Source: Aptenodytes patagonicus
Taxonomy: Eukaryota; Chordata; Aves; Sphenisciformes; Spheniscidae
Length of the DNA: 64,000 bases
Direction of reading: 5' to 3'
NCBI RefSeq assembly: GCF_965638725.1
Contig: NC_134960.1
Span: forward strand, 23,219,871-23,283,870
Under the pieces are notes generated by a model. It was not told the origin of the DNA, ran no database searches, and worked only from the letters and a program-made list of their open reading frames with translations. Shown here piece by piece: positions 52,181 to 64,000 of the stretch (position 1 is the stretch's first letter; each line of letters begins with the position of its first letter). A program made the translations under genes and the position numbers.

Positions 52181-54717
52181 ATGTATATAGGATGCCGACT
52201 TACAGCCTAGAACAGACCTGGAGGGGCTCAGAGAAGAGGGAGGTGGGTGGAGGGGCTGGCTCCTGCCTGAAGAGCAGACAGCGGGCTGGGGCTCTTCAGC
52301 CTGGAACGGGGGGCTCCCACATGCCTCCTCCCTGGTTTGGTGAATCCCTAAATTCAGGAGGGTGACCGCTGATCCCTACCTCCTGCAGTCACCCCGGTGG
52401 GGCAGGAGGCAGTTTTCCACAAGGCACGCAGCAGAGCTTTGGATCCCCTTGCACCGGGAGTGCGCACTGCAGCTGTACGCCAGCTCAGGGAGGCTGAGCA
52501 AACTCGGGGGGAGTTCACAGGGGTCTGCTGGTTGCCTGGGCCCTGTCTGGCTTGGGCACCAAACGGTTACCCTGCCATGTGCAACAGTATGTAGGTATAG
52601 ACGCGCACTCGCTCTGGCCTTGATCTTCCCTGGGAACTTGCTTTTGGCTGCTATTTTGGGATGATTTTCTGGGTTAGATGAACATTAGTGACCTGTTATG
52701 TCCTGATTCTCTAGTTTGTTGCATTGAAGTGAGTTGTAGGGCTTGCTGCCTTTCACTGGCTTTCTGAAGGGAGAATTTCCTTGCTGCAGACTTGGTAGAG
52801 GCATTGCAGTGCAGTATGGTGGTTAAAGAGCCTCGAGTTAAATGTATGTTGTGCTTGTCCATTTTAAAATGAGCAGTTAAGTGGTCTGGCTGGCCTGGCA
52901 ATGGAAAAAAATAAATAAAATTCCTCTAATCCCTGGCATTGGTTAAACACTAAAACTCTTGTCAAAGATATTAAGAAATAGCATTTGAAAGGTAACAGCA
53001 CTGCCTTAGCCGTTAACTGGGACTGTGCCTGGCTTGCACACCAAGAGGAGCGTTAGGATGAATTCAGGTGAATGACAACTGCAGGCTGGCGAGGCCTGGG
53101 AAGACCCAGCCTGCCGAGAGTGAAGGGCTTCTCGGTGTCATCGTGGGAGGGATGTCAGCCCTGTTCCCTTGGAGCGCGCCTCTGGAGTCATTTCGAGTCG
53201 GCAATGCTCTCCTGGGCATTGTGTGTGATCAGACTGGCTGTTACTGCGAGAGTGGGATGGTGCTGCGTGTGTGGGAGGGCCCCATGGTGCCTGTACAGCA
53301 GCGAGCGTCGTGCTAGCGACATTCGGGCAGGAGTAATGTGTAAATAAGCAGAGAGCCTAGGGATCCTTCCTTGGGGAGGGACAGTCAGCACTCTCTGAGG
53401 TGATGAAATAGCAAGCCGTAAACAAACAAAGCTCACTTCAACACTGCAGCAGCTAAACATAGCCCCAGAGGCTTGACTCACTTGGCTTCTGCCCGGCAGA
53501 TGACTGCTCTGGGCTCGCTATAGAGTTACAAAGGTGAAATTCTTTAATCTGCGTCATGCCAGAGCTCAGTCCAGATGTGCTAATGGTCTCCTCTGGACTC
53601 AAAATCCGCACGTCCCCAAGAGCGGGTGCACGGTACTGAGTATCCAGGTCAGTCCAGCCCAGCCGCTTGCCCTTTCCAACACCATCCAAAGAGGATCCTG
53701 CTTGTCAGCCTCTCCTGCTCAATGCCGGCAGCAGTGAGCGTCAGCGGAGGCAAATTATGCTCCTGGTATTTCTCCCTGAAGCTTGTGGTGTGTGGGAGGA
53801 GGTGTGCAGCAAAGGGGAAACGGTGACCCTTCTGCACCCTGTAATGGTACAAAGGAAATAGCAGAGTACAGCTACTTCAGTCAGGGTGGTTCCTGAACAC
53901 ATGGTATTAAGGACACTTCTGTTTCTCAAGCAGGGAGAAGCTTCAGAAACCTAATGTAAGAAATGGTTTGCTTAGTCATGCTGCTTAGAGGTTAATTAAA
54001 GTTGCATTATTATGACAGTTTTGTCTTTTGATGGCTGTACTGTGAGTAATAGTTAGACAGGTTTTATGAACATCAACTCTGAGGTGTCCTTAACGTTGCT
54101 TTTTGAATGAGACTGAGCCCAAGGTCCTGATTGCTTGTGGCTGCTTAATGATTCAGTTGCATATTACTGGAAGAATACGCAATGTGCTGGGTTACAATGT
54201 CATCAGGAAGTTACTCATGTACAGTCTTGCTCCAGAGTGCTGGTCTAGATGCTTGTAACAATTAGCAGAAGTGCAGTGGACATTTGTGTTCACTCTTTCT
54301 CCTTTTGAGGCTATCCAGCATGTCTGGACAGGCTGCATTTCTGTGTGTTTTTCTTTTTTAATATTGACAGAAACATGAAGTAATCACTTCTAAATCTCTC
54401 TTAAAAGCGATTTAATCATGAGCGGAAGCAGAGGATTTTGCTTTGCAGTTGCAGGACTGTTAAATGTCTTAGGGTGAATAGCTGATGCATGATTGGAAAG
54501 CAGCAAGTCACTCTGCTGCTGAGCTAAACTCATGTCACTTAAAAGAAATCACTTCACCTCAGTCTCTGCCCCTGTGATAGGGTTAGAAATAAACTCACTG
54601 CTTGACCAGGTATTTTGAGGTCTGTTTCTCACACTTAATGTAGGGCCCTCCGGTGAGCGGTCTGAAATGGGAATTACGTGGTCATGGTAAGCAGACAAAA
54701 GCAAACCAGTTCTTCTG

Positions 54718-54738
54718 TTTGTTTTCCTTCTTCTGCAG
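54718..54738 (+). promoter_or_regulatory. CYSTM1: splice acceptor of the CYSTM1 coding exon
   Basis: A pyrimidine-rich run (TTTGTTTTCCTTCTTCTGCAG) leads into the exon and ends with AG at 54737-54738. It fixes the exon start and lies 19 bases before the initiating ATG. The matching donor is the GT at 54987-54988. Confidence 0.85.
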
Positions 54739-54986
54739 GACAGATTCTGCATCCCACATGAACTACGAAAATCCTCCACCTTATCCCGGCCCGGGCCCGA
54801 CTGCCCCTTACCCACCCTATGCACAGCAGCCGGGTGGTCCTCCTGGCCCGTACCCTGGCTACCCTCCTGGACCTACTGGGCCGTACCAGCCAGGCCAGCC
54901 GGGTTATCAAGGTTATCCCCAGTACGGATGGCAAAATGCACCTCCGCCTCCAGGACCAGTGTACGCAGATGGGCCTAAAAACACAG
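54739..54986 (+). CDS. CYSTM1: CYSTM1 first coding exon (N-terminal part; gene continues past the window)
   Basis: Seen: a pyrimidine-rich acceptor ends in TTCTGCAG at 54738. The exon has an ATG at 54758-54760 and ends at a consensus donor, CAG|GTATG, after 54986. The reading frame gives 76 codons plus one base (phase 1). The peptide starts MNYENPPPYPGPGPTAPYPP and contains YQGYPQYGWQ, both matching what I know of CYSTM1 (C5orf32), whose human protein is about 97 residues. This half is a low-complexity Pro/Tyr/Gly segment. Residues 6-9 (PPPY) form a PPxY motif of the kind WW domains bind. Known of the family: the C-terminal cysteine-rich transmembrane module anchors these small proteins in membranes; the precise function is poorly defined. 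That module is not in this exon. The start context is weak (C at -3), but this is the family start, and the frame stays open upstream to the acceptor. Without splicing, translation adds nine codons and stops at 55013-55015, giving an 85-residue product with no membrane module. Confidence 0.93.
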
Positions 54987-55659
54987 GTATGCCTAGCAGC
55001 TGTGGTGCCATGTAATCGTGACCCTTTCTGGCTTGCAAATGCATGAGTACACGTTGACCTTGAAGTAATACGGTTACCGGCATCTGGCCCTAACGGGGCT
55101 GGGGGAGGTGGAGACCTGTTTGAAGTAGCGATTCTGTTCATAGCCTGTTTTCCTGCTTTATTTTGCTGTTGTGTCTCTAACAGTTCTCTGGCTGTTGGAA
55201 GATACTGCTGAACATCCTTAATGCTGATCCCTCAAGGGAATCCTTATCCTGAGCTTGTTATACATGCTTTTTGCTGGTTTTAGATTTGCCACAACTCTCA
55301 TTCTGCCTGTCTTTTTGTTGATAAGCTTCAACCGAAGGCTGTGCAGTTAAAGCTTGCAATATTCAAATGTACAGTTCCTACCGAATTAATGTGCATCAGT
55401 TTTCTTGAGCCCATCAATATCTGTCCAAGTGATCTAATAGTGCCGTTGGAATCATTCCTGGGCTTTTGTTTTTTTTCCAAAGCTATTATCGTTCTGTGGA
55501 AAAACAGATTTCTGGGGAAGGGAAGGAGGACGGTGTAACTTACCTTGGCAGCTAGCTGATCCATCTGTGTGCCACGTCCCCTCAATATGGTATGCTGGTT
55601 TACTCTGGTACCCATAGCTCTTGTGGGGCTCACTGCAGTGCTTGGTGCAGGCTCAAATT

Positions 55660-56092
55660 GTCAGAGGAGGGCCGAGAAGATGATTAAGGGACCAGAGCAT
55701 CTGTATATGAGGAGAAGCTGAGAGAGGTGGGACTGTTCAGCCTGGAGAAGAGAAGGCTCAGGGGGGCCTATCCATGTGTATAAATACCTGCTGGGAGGGA
55801 ATGAAGAAGAGGGAGCTGGACTCTTCTCAGCAGTGTCCAGTGACAGGACCGGAGGCAATGAGCACAAACTGAAACACAGGAGGGTCCCTCTGAACACAAG
55901 AAGGCGCTTCTACTGCGAGAGTGATGGCACAGGTTGCCCACAGAGGTTGTGGAGTCTCCATCTGTGGAGATACTCGAAACCTGACTGGACAATGGTCCTG
56001 GGCAGCCTGCTCTAGCTGACCCTGCTGGGGCAGGGGGTTGGACCAGATGATCTCCAGGGGTCCCTTCCAACCTCAACAACTCTGGGATTCTG
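55660..56092 (+). mobile_element. CR1 LINE, truncated 3' end
   Basis: The fragment runs in CR1 sense order. It starts CAGAGGAGGGCCGAGAAGATG, passes CTGTTCAGCCTGGAGAAGAG and GCACAGGTTGCCCACAGAGG, and reaches GTTGGACCAGATGATCTCC. It ends at the CR1 terminus near TGGGATTCTG. It is 5'-truncated, as most avian CR1 copies are, and no reverse transcriptase remains. Scattered indels show it is an old, inactive copy. It lies in CYSTM1 intron 2 in the gene's sense orientation. Confidence 0.93.
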
Positions 56093-57553
56093 GTAAGGTT
56101 GGGTGTGGTCCCTGCCTTTTCCCCATTGGAAAGAGGAGGATTTAGCTTGGGTTTTTTTGGTAACTCTTTGTCTTGCTGGTAAGGACACTTGCCTAGAGAC
56201 CAAGTTTATTCTTGTCATTGTTTCACAGGCTTTGGTTGTAAAATCTCTGCTCGTACATCATGGGGGTGTACTCACCCCCTCACCATCAGCATGGGGACTC
56301 ATGCTGTCATGCCAACTCTAGTGCCTTCTTCCAGGGTTCTTCAGTGATAAAGATACTCATCCAGGCTGGGAAGCCAGAAACCTTCATTGCCTCTCTTCCT
56401 CTGTTGCAGTGAATATCACAAACAGACCTGAGCTGTTGAGAAGAGTCTTAAGTACCTAAAGCTGTTCTGGCTGCCTTGGGGTGGCAGAGGATGTGGCCAG
56501 AGCTACCAAAGCGGCTGTTGTGTGGGAGGGAGCATGGGGAGCACTTCTATAGAGGTGCTGTCCAGGCACTCTGCTTTAGGTGGGAGCTGCTCTCAGGAAG
56601 GAAAGGAGACTTGGGGTTTGTATGTGCTGGGTGTGTCTGGCATGGTCATGGACAGGCTAACCTGGGGTGGAAAGAAAGGAGGCGAACATGTACCTCAAAT
56701 CAAAACCTAAGTCAGTGCTTTACAGCTATGCAAGGCACTAGCACTTCAGGTACTACTGCTGTAAAGACCGGCTGATAAAGTGGGTATCGAAGCTGACATC
56801 ACTTGGAAAATTGTCAGGACTCAGACAATTCCCCTGAGGCCTTTGACACTATGCGAAGCTGCCTTTGGCCATTGCACATTAAGGTCATTCTCCACATGCT
56901 GTTACTGCCATGGCTTGGGACAATGTGCGCTTGCACTTGGGGCCTGCTCAGGACTGAGGTCTATATGCATTTGCTGCGTTTTGAGATAACTGCCTGCTGT
57001 GCCCCTCTACCACTTCATGTTACTCTGACTCAGCAGCGCACTGTGACAAAGATCTTTTCAAAGCCCTCATTTTTGGGGAAGCTGGAACTTGAGAAGTTCC
57101 CAGCAAGAGTTTTTCACTGCAGTGAATCCAAAGGAGACTTGACATAGATGGCTGGACAGGCTGAACTGTGGAGAGGACGTTTTCAAGAACTTTTTTTTTT
57201 CCCAGTATTCTTGGCTAAAATGGTGGACTACTGGACCAGTGTATATAAAAGCATCCCTGGATTTACAGCTGATGTAAGATGTCAGGAATATTCTGGTGTG
57301 GGTCTGGACAGAGGACCCAAATATAAGCAGCAAACAATTGGTATGAGTGGATAAGAACCTGAATGAGTGCAAGTCATGAGTTCAGCTTCCTCTGTAAAAG
57401 AGTGAAAACCTCAAGGGTCTGCCTTTGAGAAGGAGGAGGCAGCAGCACGGTGATGCTTCCCACCACTACCACCACATGGACTCAAAGTGTAATCAGGGTT
57501 TTCCCTGGGAAATGCACGTAGTTTTGGGGTGGCTAACAGGCATTTCTCGGTAC

Positions 57554-57571
57554 GGGGGGGGGGGGGGGGGG
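57554..57571 (+). repeat. G18 homopolymer
   Basis: Eighteen consecutive G on the + strand in CYSTM1 intron 2. The length is likely polymorphic and prone to sequencing error. It can form a G-quadruplex on the transcribed RNA. Confidence 0.93.
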
Positions 57572-58358
57572 CAGAGTTCCTAGTCTCCCATATAGAACGT
57601 CTTCATATAGTGCAAGTGTCACTTTGCTGCTATAGCCACGAAAAGGGATATGCTAGCAGAAGCTGGAGAGTGAGTCTGCTGCTTTGGACAGTCTGGCTTT
57701 GAGCCAGATCTGCTGCCTTGGAGGCTTAAAGGATCTCATATCAGACTGGATCAGGGAACTGATGACACTGAACATCCTCTGCTCAGATCGGGTCTCTGCT
57801 CTGCCTGTGGACCAGCACAAAGGAGTAGGCTGGGAAATGAGAGAGGACAAGTAGTTAAGTGTTTGAGTGCCTCTTTCACTGAGAGCCCAGGCTTATGCTG
57901 CAGGAGGCATGGTTTTGTTGTTAAACGTAAGCTAACACAACTGCAGATCTGCAGAAATAGCACCCTAACCCACAAACTAAAGATCTTCTGGTAAGTCCTG
58001 TCTTTGAACTGCCTTCCTGTAGCCATGTGTGGTCTCTGAACCCACATTGGGAACCTCCCAATTTGCATTGCTTTTGCTGAAGTGGACGTAACGTACAAAA
58101 ACATTTATTTATGTGTGTAAAATGAAGTCAGGGCTATAACTTTGTGTTTGTCTGCAAAAGCTATTCCTTTCTCTTGGTTCTCCTTCTGTTAAACACCCTT
58201 TTTCCCCCTTGCTCCTTTTTGGCCAGTCCATCAAACTGGAACCTGATCTTTGTCCTGTGACACTTTAACAAAAGTCTTCTGAGAGTGCTTTCAATGAGGC
58301 TTTGCTTAATGATCCCCTCCAGGAGTGTCTAATATAGAACAGACGTCCCTAAAAAAGC

Positions 58359-58384
58359 TTTTTTTTTTTTTTTTTTAAAAAAAA
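58359..58384. repeat. T18A8 tract
   Basis: Eighteen T followed directly by eight A, preceded by AAAAAAGC. The junction is self-complementary over 16 bp and can fold back. It lies in CYSTM1 intron 2. Confidence 0.93.
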
Positions 58385-58830
58385 TCTGTTATACTAATGC
58401 TGTATATCTGTTGGTGTGGCTGAACCTCTAATATAAAAAACTGACGTCTAAATTCAATCAAGTCATTACAGTCTGCCTGGCTGGTCTGGCATGATTTAAT
58501 GTGGCTTGTCAGTTCTTGTGGTGTTTCCAAGCAGTTATTTGGGAAGAGCTACTGTGTGGATGCTTTCCTTTCAGAGTGGATGTTTTGCTCTCCTAGATGA
58601 CTGTGCTTAGTCTAATGAATTAAGCTGCTCCAAGTAATGCATTAGTATTTCTGAACAAACGTCATGTCCGTGTTGAAAAGTAGGAAATTTGCTATACTTT
58701 AAATTTTATGCTTTAAGTTATTTTACTGTGTAGGCTAACTGCAAAGTGGGCTCTTATGTTGTGGATCGTAGTGGTGTGCTAATGTGTGGAAGTAATTATG
58801 CATCGTATTTTGGTCTTGAGTGGGTATATA

Positions 58831-58852
58831 TATTTCCACACAGGTGGAAATA
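58831..58852. repeat. short perfect inverted repeat
   Basis: TATTTCCAC (58831-58839) and GTGGAAATA (58844-58852) are perfect complements around a 4-nt loop, ACAG. It includes the E-box-like CAGGTG. It may be a protein-binding palindrome or chance. Confidence 0.7.
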
Positions 58853-61800
58853 ATTACTGTTGAGCTCTCAAAATCTGATGGTAAAGCAGCATGTCACCAC
58901 GGTGACACTGGTTTTTAATCTAACAATTTGTGGCCTGTCTGGAGTAGCAATGGACATAGCCTGTCCAATTGGCCCTTGGAGAAGAAAAAACCTCATGTGG
59001 CTCGCGCTCTGTATTAAAAAGAAAGCTGCATCTGAGATGTAACAGGGAAATAGCTTAAACTTAGTACTGGTTTTCTCACCCATGCTGCAGAAATGCTCGT
59101 GTACCACTGAGCCCTGTTTCAAAGGCTGCTGTTGAAGGACTCTTCAGGCTGAGCAGCACTGGCGCGAGTTACGCCGCCTGTGTGTGGCGTGCATGCTGCA
59201 GCCATGCTTCTCCCCAGCCGCAGCACCCGTTCCTCCGGGTCCTCAGGAGTTGGGAGCTGTAAGCCCAGACTGGGGAGTTTGGTCCCTCTTGCTGGGGTCA
59301 TGCTTGGCAAGGGTAGGTAACATCTAGGCTGGAAAAAGAAAGTTATTACTGTTAAGCAAGCAATGACTCTGCTAGAAATAGGAGAGAGAGGGAGGATGTT
59401 GTCATCTTTTCAATATGACATTGAATAGGGGGACATATATAAAGGCTTGTTGGAGGAAGGTGCGGTCCAGAACAGCGCTGAACAAGGAGAACGAGTATAT
59501 TCCATTCTAGACTGTCTGTGTAGGATTAGTTAGCCGTGACGACGGTCTGAGTTGCAGAAATCAGCTTGCGGTTTACGCATTAAGACTTAGTGGTGTTGGC
59601 CATATGACTCCATGTATTACAGCACTGTAGAAGAGGGAGACTGCAGCTGATAATGGCAGCTGGTGGTCCTTTGTCCCTTCTCCCAGAGTGGATGGAGTCC
59701 AGCGTGTGCAAGCTTGCACCTCCTCAGAGTCACCCTAGCTACCTCAACACTGTTGGGCGTGAAAGGCCTTGAAGCATATGTTTCTTCTCCAGGTGGAGGA
59801 GCAGTGAGCCAGAGAGGCTAGGTGACTTGCTGAGATGGCACAGAAGACTTCATGGCCATGGTTTTGGTTTTTTGTTTTGTTTTTTTGGTAGCTGGCTTTT
59901 GGGCTTGCACAGGCTACCAATAGCAAAGTCTCCAAAGAAACGACACTTCTTGCATCTTGCAAGGGCTAATAACAGACTTGGCTGTTGTTCATTAGAAGTA
60001 AACAACTTGACCTTTACCTTTAGGGCTGACAATTTATATGCTGGGCCTGAGGGATGTTATCCTTAAGGGTATCTGATTCAGCTTCCTAGCTCTGTGAACT
60101 GACTTGTGCTGATTTCTGTCTGCAGCTTTCCTGCTGTAAAAACTGAGGGCTGTCTTTGTGTCTGTCCACACAAAGTCTGTCCGGGCATGAGTTCCTGGAA
60201 TACCGTAGATCTGTCATTCGGTGTTACACAATGGTTTGGGTAGCTAGAGGGAACTCGCCTGCACCAGAACAAAGCTGGGGAACACACAGCAGTAGGAGCA
60301 CGGTGCCTGTGCGGAGCATGGCATAAGAAGCTGGGCCTTCTTGAGCAGCAGGGGCTTGCTTAGGAGGAAGAAAATATCTCATTCCAGAAAATATCTCATT
60401 TCCACGCCAGTATTTTAATTATAGAATAATTCAGTATTAACTGGCATAAGGAAACCACAGTATCTGCAGACTGGTCAGCAGGTACTTTCTTGCCTATGTA
60501 AAGTAGATGTGAAACGTAATGCTGTTGATAATGGTGTGCTTTAAAAAGAAGTGGAATGAGCCAAATTACGAAGTGACATACTAATTTTGAAAGCACTAGC
60601 TGATGTTAGCAATTTGCCCAGCTTAGTTTCTCCCCCCTCCCTGTTGATACATAACAACGTAATGGATGAGGCTATTCCATGCTATGCCAAAGGGAACCAG
60701 GCTCTGTCAGCAGCCTTCCTTCCAACCAAAGGCAAACAAAGCTCAGTATTGCGTTTGACCTATTGTACGCACAGGGTGGAAATCTTATTTCTGGAAGTTG
60801 ATTACTTGTAGCAAAGCCGGCTGTGATAAGAGTAGCAGTCACAGTGATGCTGCCTGCCTCCTAATGTTTGGCCAGCTGCAAGAATAAACAGGTCACCTAG
60901 ATACAGTCACTGCCTTCTGCTAGAGGGATGGATTTTTCCTCTTTACTGGTCTCTGTGTGGAAAGGAGGGGATCCTAATCACTCTGGTTAGGCTCTCTGGT
61001 GCCTTTCAGTGGCTACCCCCTTGCTCCTCAAACCATGTTGAGCTGAGCCTTCCCCAGCAGAAGTTTATTTGGAGGGCAGCATGTAGCAATTCCAGCGGGC
61101 TTTTTCTCTGTATATTGACCCTTTCCAAGCAGTCTGTTGGCACATTTAGTTTAACTGTTACTGTACCTTCAGGACCTGCAACTCCAGACAGCTGGTGTCC
61201 TGCCAAAAAAACCCTCATTTGGCAGTTATCCTCTTATCTGCTTCTCATACTGTAGCGTGCATTAAAACCTGGTGTTCTCTCTCCCCCAAGATTGCTGTAT
61301 CATACCTCCCTCTGTCCCTGACTCATGTCAGCTGACTGCACAAACAGTGGGGGCTGTTTGCTGGCGAACAGTGCTGTCCTGGGGCTGATGTCTGACCTCG
61401 CCTTTGCTGCTTTTCACCCCCAAGGAGGGTATAATCTGAGAAAAGCCTGACGCAAAGAAAAGGATTTCCAAATTGAGGTCCTGTATCTGAAAACACGCTT
61501 CAGACAAACTGGCTAAACGAGGCTAAGGCTGGCTCCATAGCGGACCGAATTAAATGAGGCTGCTGTTCTGGACAGTCCTTGTCAGCTGGGCACCTAGCGT
61601 GGGTGAGAAGCAAATTGTGTACAGCCTTTTTCCAGCACTGCAAGCGCTGCACAGATTGTGGTACTCGAGCCCTGGGGGGGACTGCTCAAGGAGAGTCTTG
61701 CTACCCTGAGTGAATACTTGCTGTGGCACATTCCTTTGCTTTAAAACTGGACTTTGTCCCTCCTGTCTGTCACCCAGGACACTCTTAAGACTCAGTAAGA

Positions 61801-64000
61801 CTGAGTTTGTGCTGTGTAAATCCCTCCAAGCCAGGTCTTGTTTAAGTCTAGGGCTGATGCTGATTTTCAATGAAAACACTGACTCAAGCTGAGGATTGTG
61901 CTGTTCTTAGCCCTGCAGTTGACTTGGTGGAAAATACCTCCTTGCTTTAACAGTAAATTAAAATTTCGCTCCTTAAAAAAATGTTAGAGGAAGTTCTCAA
62001 ATTCTGTAGTTTTGGGAGGAGTCTCTCATCTGTTGCAGTCTAGAAGAAAACTGAAGGGTCTGAAGCCCTGAATTACTGTACTTTTGAGCTGGGGGGAAGG
62101 TGGTTTCTTATGTGACATGTCTCCTGTACACCTTCTAACCTGTGTGATGGGGTTTATAGTGCTTTGGAGAGCTGGCTGATGCCTGCTGACATCCTGCAGA
62201 GACTCGAGTACTTACGACATAAGGTATGCTTTTCTCCTATAAAGAGTGTCTGTAGCCCTGCTTTTTAGGGATGTTGAATCCTTCCTGGGCACATCTATAC
62301 TCCAAAAATCCTGATTAGTATCACTTCCATTATTTCAAAGATCTCTGAATCCCATCCCTGTTGCGCTCAGGTGAGGGAAACTCACCTCTTTCCCAGCCCT
62401 GAGCTCAGCTGCAAGAAAATCTTCTGCAGAGTTTATGATCAGACATAACCCATGCTTGGAGCACATGCAGTGTGAGAGAGGGGAACAACTTTACCCTTGT
62501 CTGAAATGTGGCCAGTGCAGCGTTGGCTCTGGAAAGTGCTCACTTGGCGTGCCTGCATGGTAATTTGCTTGAAATGCGTTGCCTGTTCAGCTCCCTGAAA
62601 GCTGAAACAGCTCTCTAGGGTGACCATAAGAGCTTCTCAGACTTGCGGGAACTGAAAGGCAGGAATTTTCCTAATCTGCTGGATATAGTCATGCAGCCAC
62701 GGAGGGCAGGTCTGATACCAGTGCAGGTAGTTGTAAATCAGTCACTTCTGCTTGAGTCCAGGCTGAAGTCTGGGCTGGGTCAGCAGCAGCTCTCTGGTGA
62801 CAGAGGGGATTTGCAGGTGAAACTACCTGTTTTGTTTTTTTTTCACTGGCAGTTTGCTTCCTTGATACTTGATTTTTGCCCAGGTGGCTCTGCCAGTAGA
62901 GCTGTTTGAGTTTGGAGCTGGGGATTGCGAACATTGCTCTGAGTGTTTTGCAATTTTGGAATATTTTTGCTTGGAAGTAGGCTATTGTATTTCCATCTGG
63001 CTCTGACTGGTATCTGTTTCAGGAGTGTGCTAAGGTATTTCCTGAAATCTGAATATGGTGTCGGTAGAGACTGTGCGTACAGTGAAAGCCTCTGGGCAGG
63101 AAGGAGTTGGGGGGTCAGGGAATGTGATGTGACAGGTGTGAAGCTGTTAAGCATGAGCAAATATCCCCAGAGAGGAGAAAGAATAATTAAATGCCTTTCT
63201 TGCCAAGGGAGTTAGATCTCATCTGTGCCCAGGCTCTGCCCTGGTGGAGGTCTTGTGGGCAAGGGAGGAGGCCTGGGGCAGAGAGGAGCCTTGCTGACAG
63301 CTAGTATGAAAGTTTTAGTCCTAGGGTCCCCTGTTCCCCAGTCATGCAGTCTCTCCTTCCGCACTTGCTGCCTGCGTGAGATTTACTCATGGCTGGCTGG
63401 GTCTTTCTTCCTCTTGCAGTGCTGGGTCTGCAGACCTAGAGTGCACACCCCAAAGAGTGGCTCAGAAACACTTGATTTCTAGTCACCGTCACCTCTGCAT
63501 CCCTTGGCTGCCACTAACGCCCTCATGCTGACTTTCCCTTCTCTGGCCTCCATCCTGAATGGAAAGACTTTCAAAGGAGTTCGGTAAGAATGTTTTGAAG
63601 GTAGAACCAGATGCATAGACTGACTTAGCAATCTGCTGCAGGCAGCACTTAACCCTGTAAGAAATTATGATTAAAATGGCATTGTGCAGTTTTAAGCAAG
63701 ACTTCTTGCTTGCTGGCTGGACAAGCAAAAACAAAGCTCTTGGTGCAGAAATGGCTTGTGATAAAAAACACTTTATTCACATGTGGGAAAAGGCTTATTG
63801 GTCCCTTCCCTGCTGCGTGCTTCCTCCCAGGTGCGAAGACTGTGGTATTAATTAATACTTCTGCTCTGAACAGTTGTTACTATGGCAAACAGCCATTCAG
63901 ATAACACAAGAAGAGTTTTTGGTCTGCAGCGGCAGTGGTTGGTAAACTGCTTGTTGCTGCTTCCTCTTGCGTGCTCCAGGCCTTGCCTAATAGCTTACAG

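Larger units (their letters stand above)
42430..54738 (+). other. CYSTM1: CYSTM1 intron 1 (predicted)
   Basis: This is about 12.3 kb between the candidate exon 1 and the coding exon. The first kilobase is CpG island and minisatellite. The remainder is ordinary mixed-composition DNA with short simple repeats (49798-49855 and 52151-52180) and no CR1 copy that I could identify. Open frames here are short and match no family I recognise. I see no tRNA or other structured RNA gene. Confidence 0.55.
54987..64000 (+). other. CYSTM1: CYSTM1 intron 2, 5' part (runs off the window)
   Basis: After the phase-1 donor at 54987 I searched the + strand for the expected last exon, which should begin near a VYVVEDQ-like peptide and end in a CCCC-containing membrane module. 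I did not find it before 64000. The interval contains a CR1 3' end (55660-56092), a G18 run, a T18A8 tract and a small inverted repeat at 58831-58852. Otherwise I see only unique, non-coding-looking sequence. Numerous short ATG frames show no family resemblance. Confidence 0.6.

Noticed and set aside
54674..55141. 155-codon minus-strand frame over the CYSTM1 exon
   Set aside because: Antisense shadow of the proline-rich coding exon.
1..64000. CRISPR arrays, prophage, insertion sequences or bacterial operons
   Set aside because: No regularly spaced repeats with unique spacers and no prokaryotic gene organisation; the window is avian nuclear DNA.

Overview
This is vertebrate nuclear DNA, almost certainly from a bird. 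The evidence is several copies of the CR1 non-LTR retrotransposon, the dominant avian repeat, some ending in the typical ATTCTATG-type 8-bp 3' repeats; a large spliced gene with long introns; and a CpG-island promoter. There are no bacterial-type operons, CRISPR arrays, insertion sequences or phage genes.

The one protein-coding gene I can support is CYSTM1 (cysteine-rich transmembrane module containing 1), on the + strand. Its first coding exon is 54739-54986. It has a clean acceptor, a clean donor and a Pro/Tyr/Gly-rich N-terminal half that I recognise. A GC-rich CpG island at about 41960-43290 carries a perfect palindromic CRE and GC boxes and fits the promoter and non-coding exon 1. The first intron would then be about 12.3 kb. 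The exon with the cysteine-rich transmembrane module was not found and probably lies past position 64000, so the window ends inside intron 2.

Layout: 1-42000 is upstream, apparently non-coding DNA. It holds a CR1 3' end (6629-6694), AT-rich blocks that read like 3' UTR or conserved non-coding sequence (about 9700-10000 and 11840-13740), two strong hairpins (10001-10082 and 10378-10455), a five-copy 35-bp minisatellite (25949-26123), a minus-strand CR1 with an internal deletion plus a second CR1 scrap beside it (26905-28560), a C-rich pyrimidine minisatellite (31660-31990) and another CR1 3' end (40361-40471). The CpG island and a 450-bp GC-rich minisatellite (42441-42890) follow. Then come CYSTM1 intron 1 (42430-54738), the coding exon, and the start of intron 2, which contains a CR1 3' end (55660-56092) and homopolymer tracts.

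In mammals PURA and IGIP lie just upstream of CYSTM1 in the same orientation. I looked for both coding sequences and did not see either. The AT-rich, poly(A)-signal-bearing blocks upstream could be distal PURA-type 3' UTR, but that is inference from synteny. Most long open frames here are chance frames, including four overlapping ones created by the CpG-island minisatellite. I found nothing that convincingly represents an undescribed system. The best leads are the two hairpins and the promoter-proximal minisatellite.
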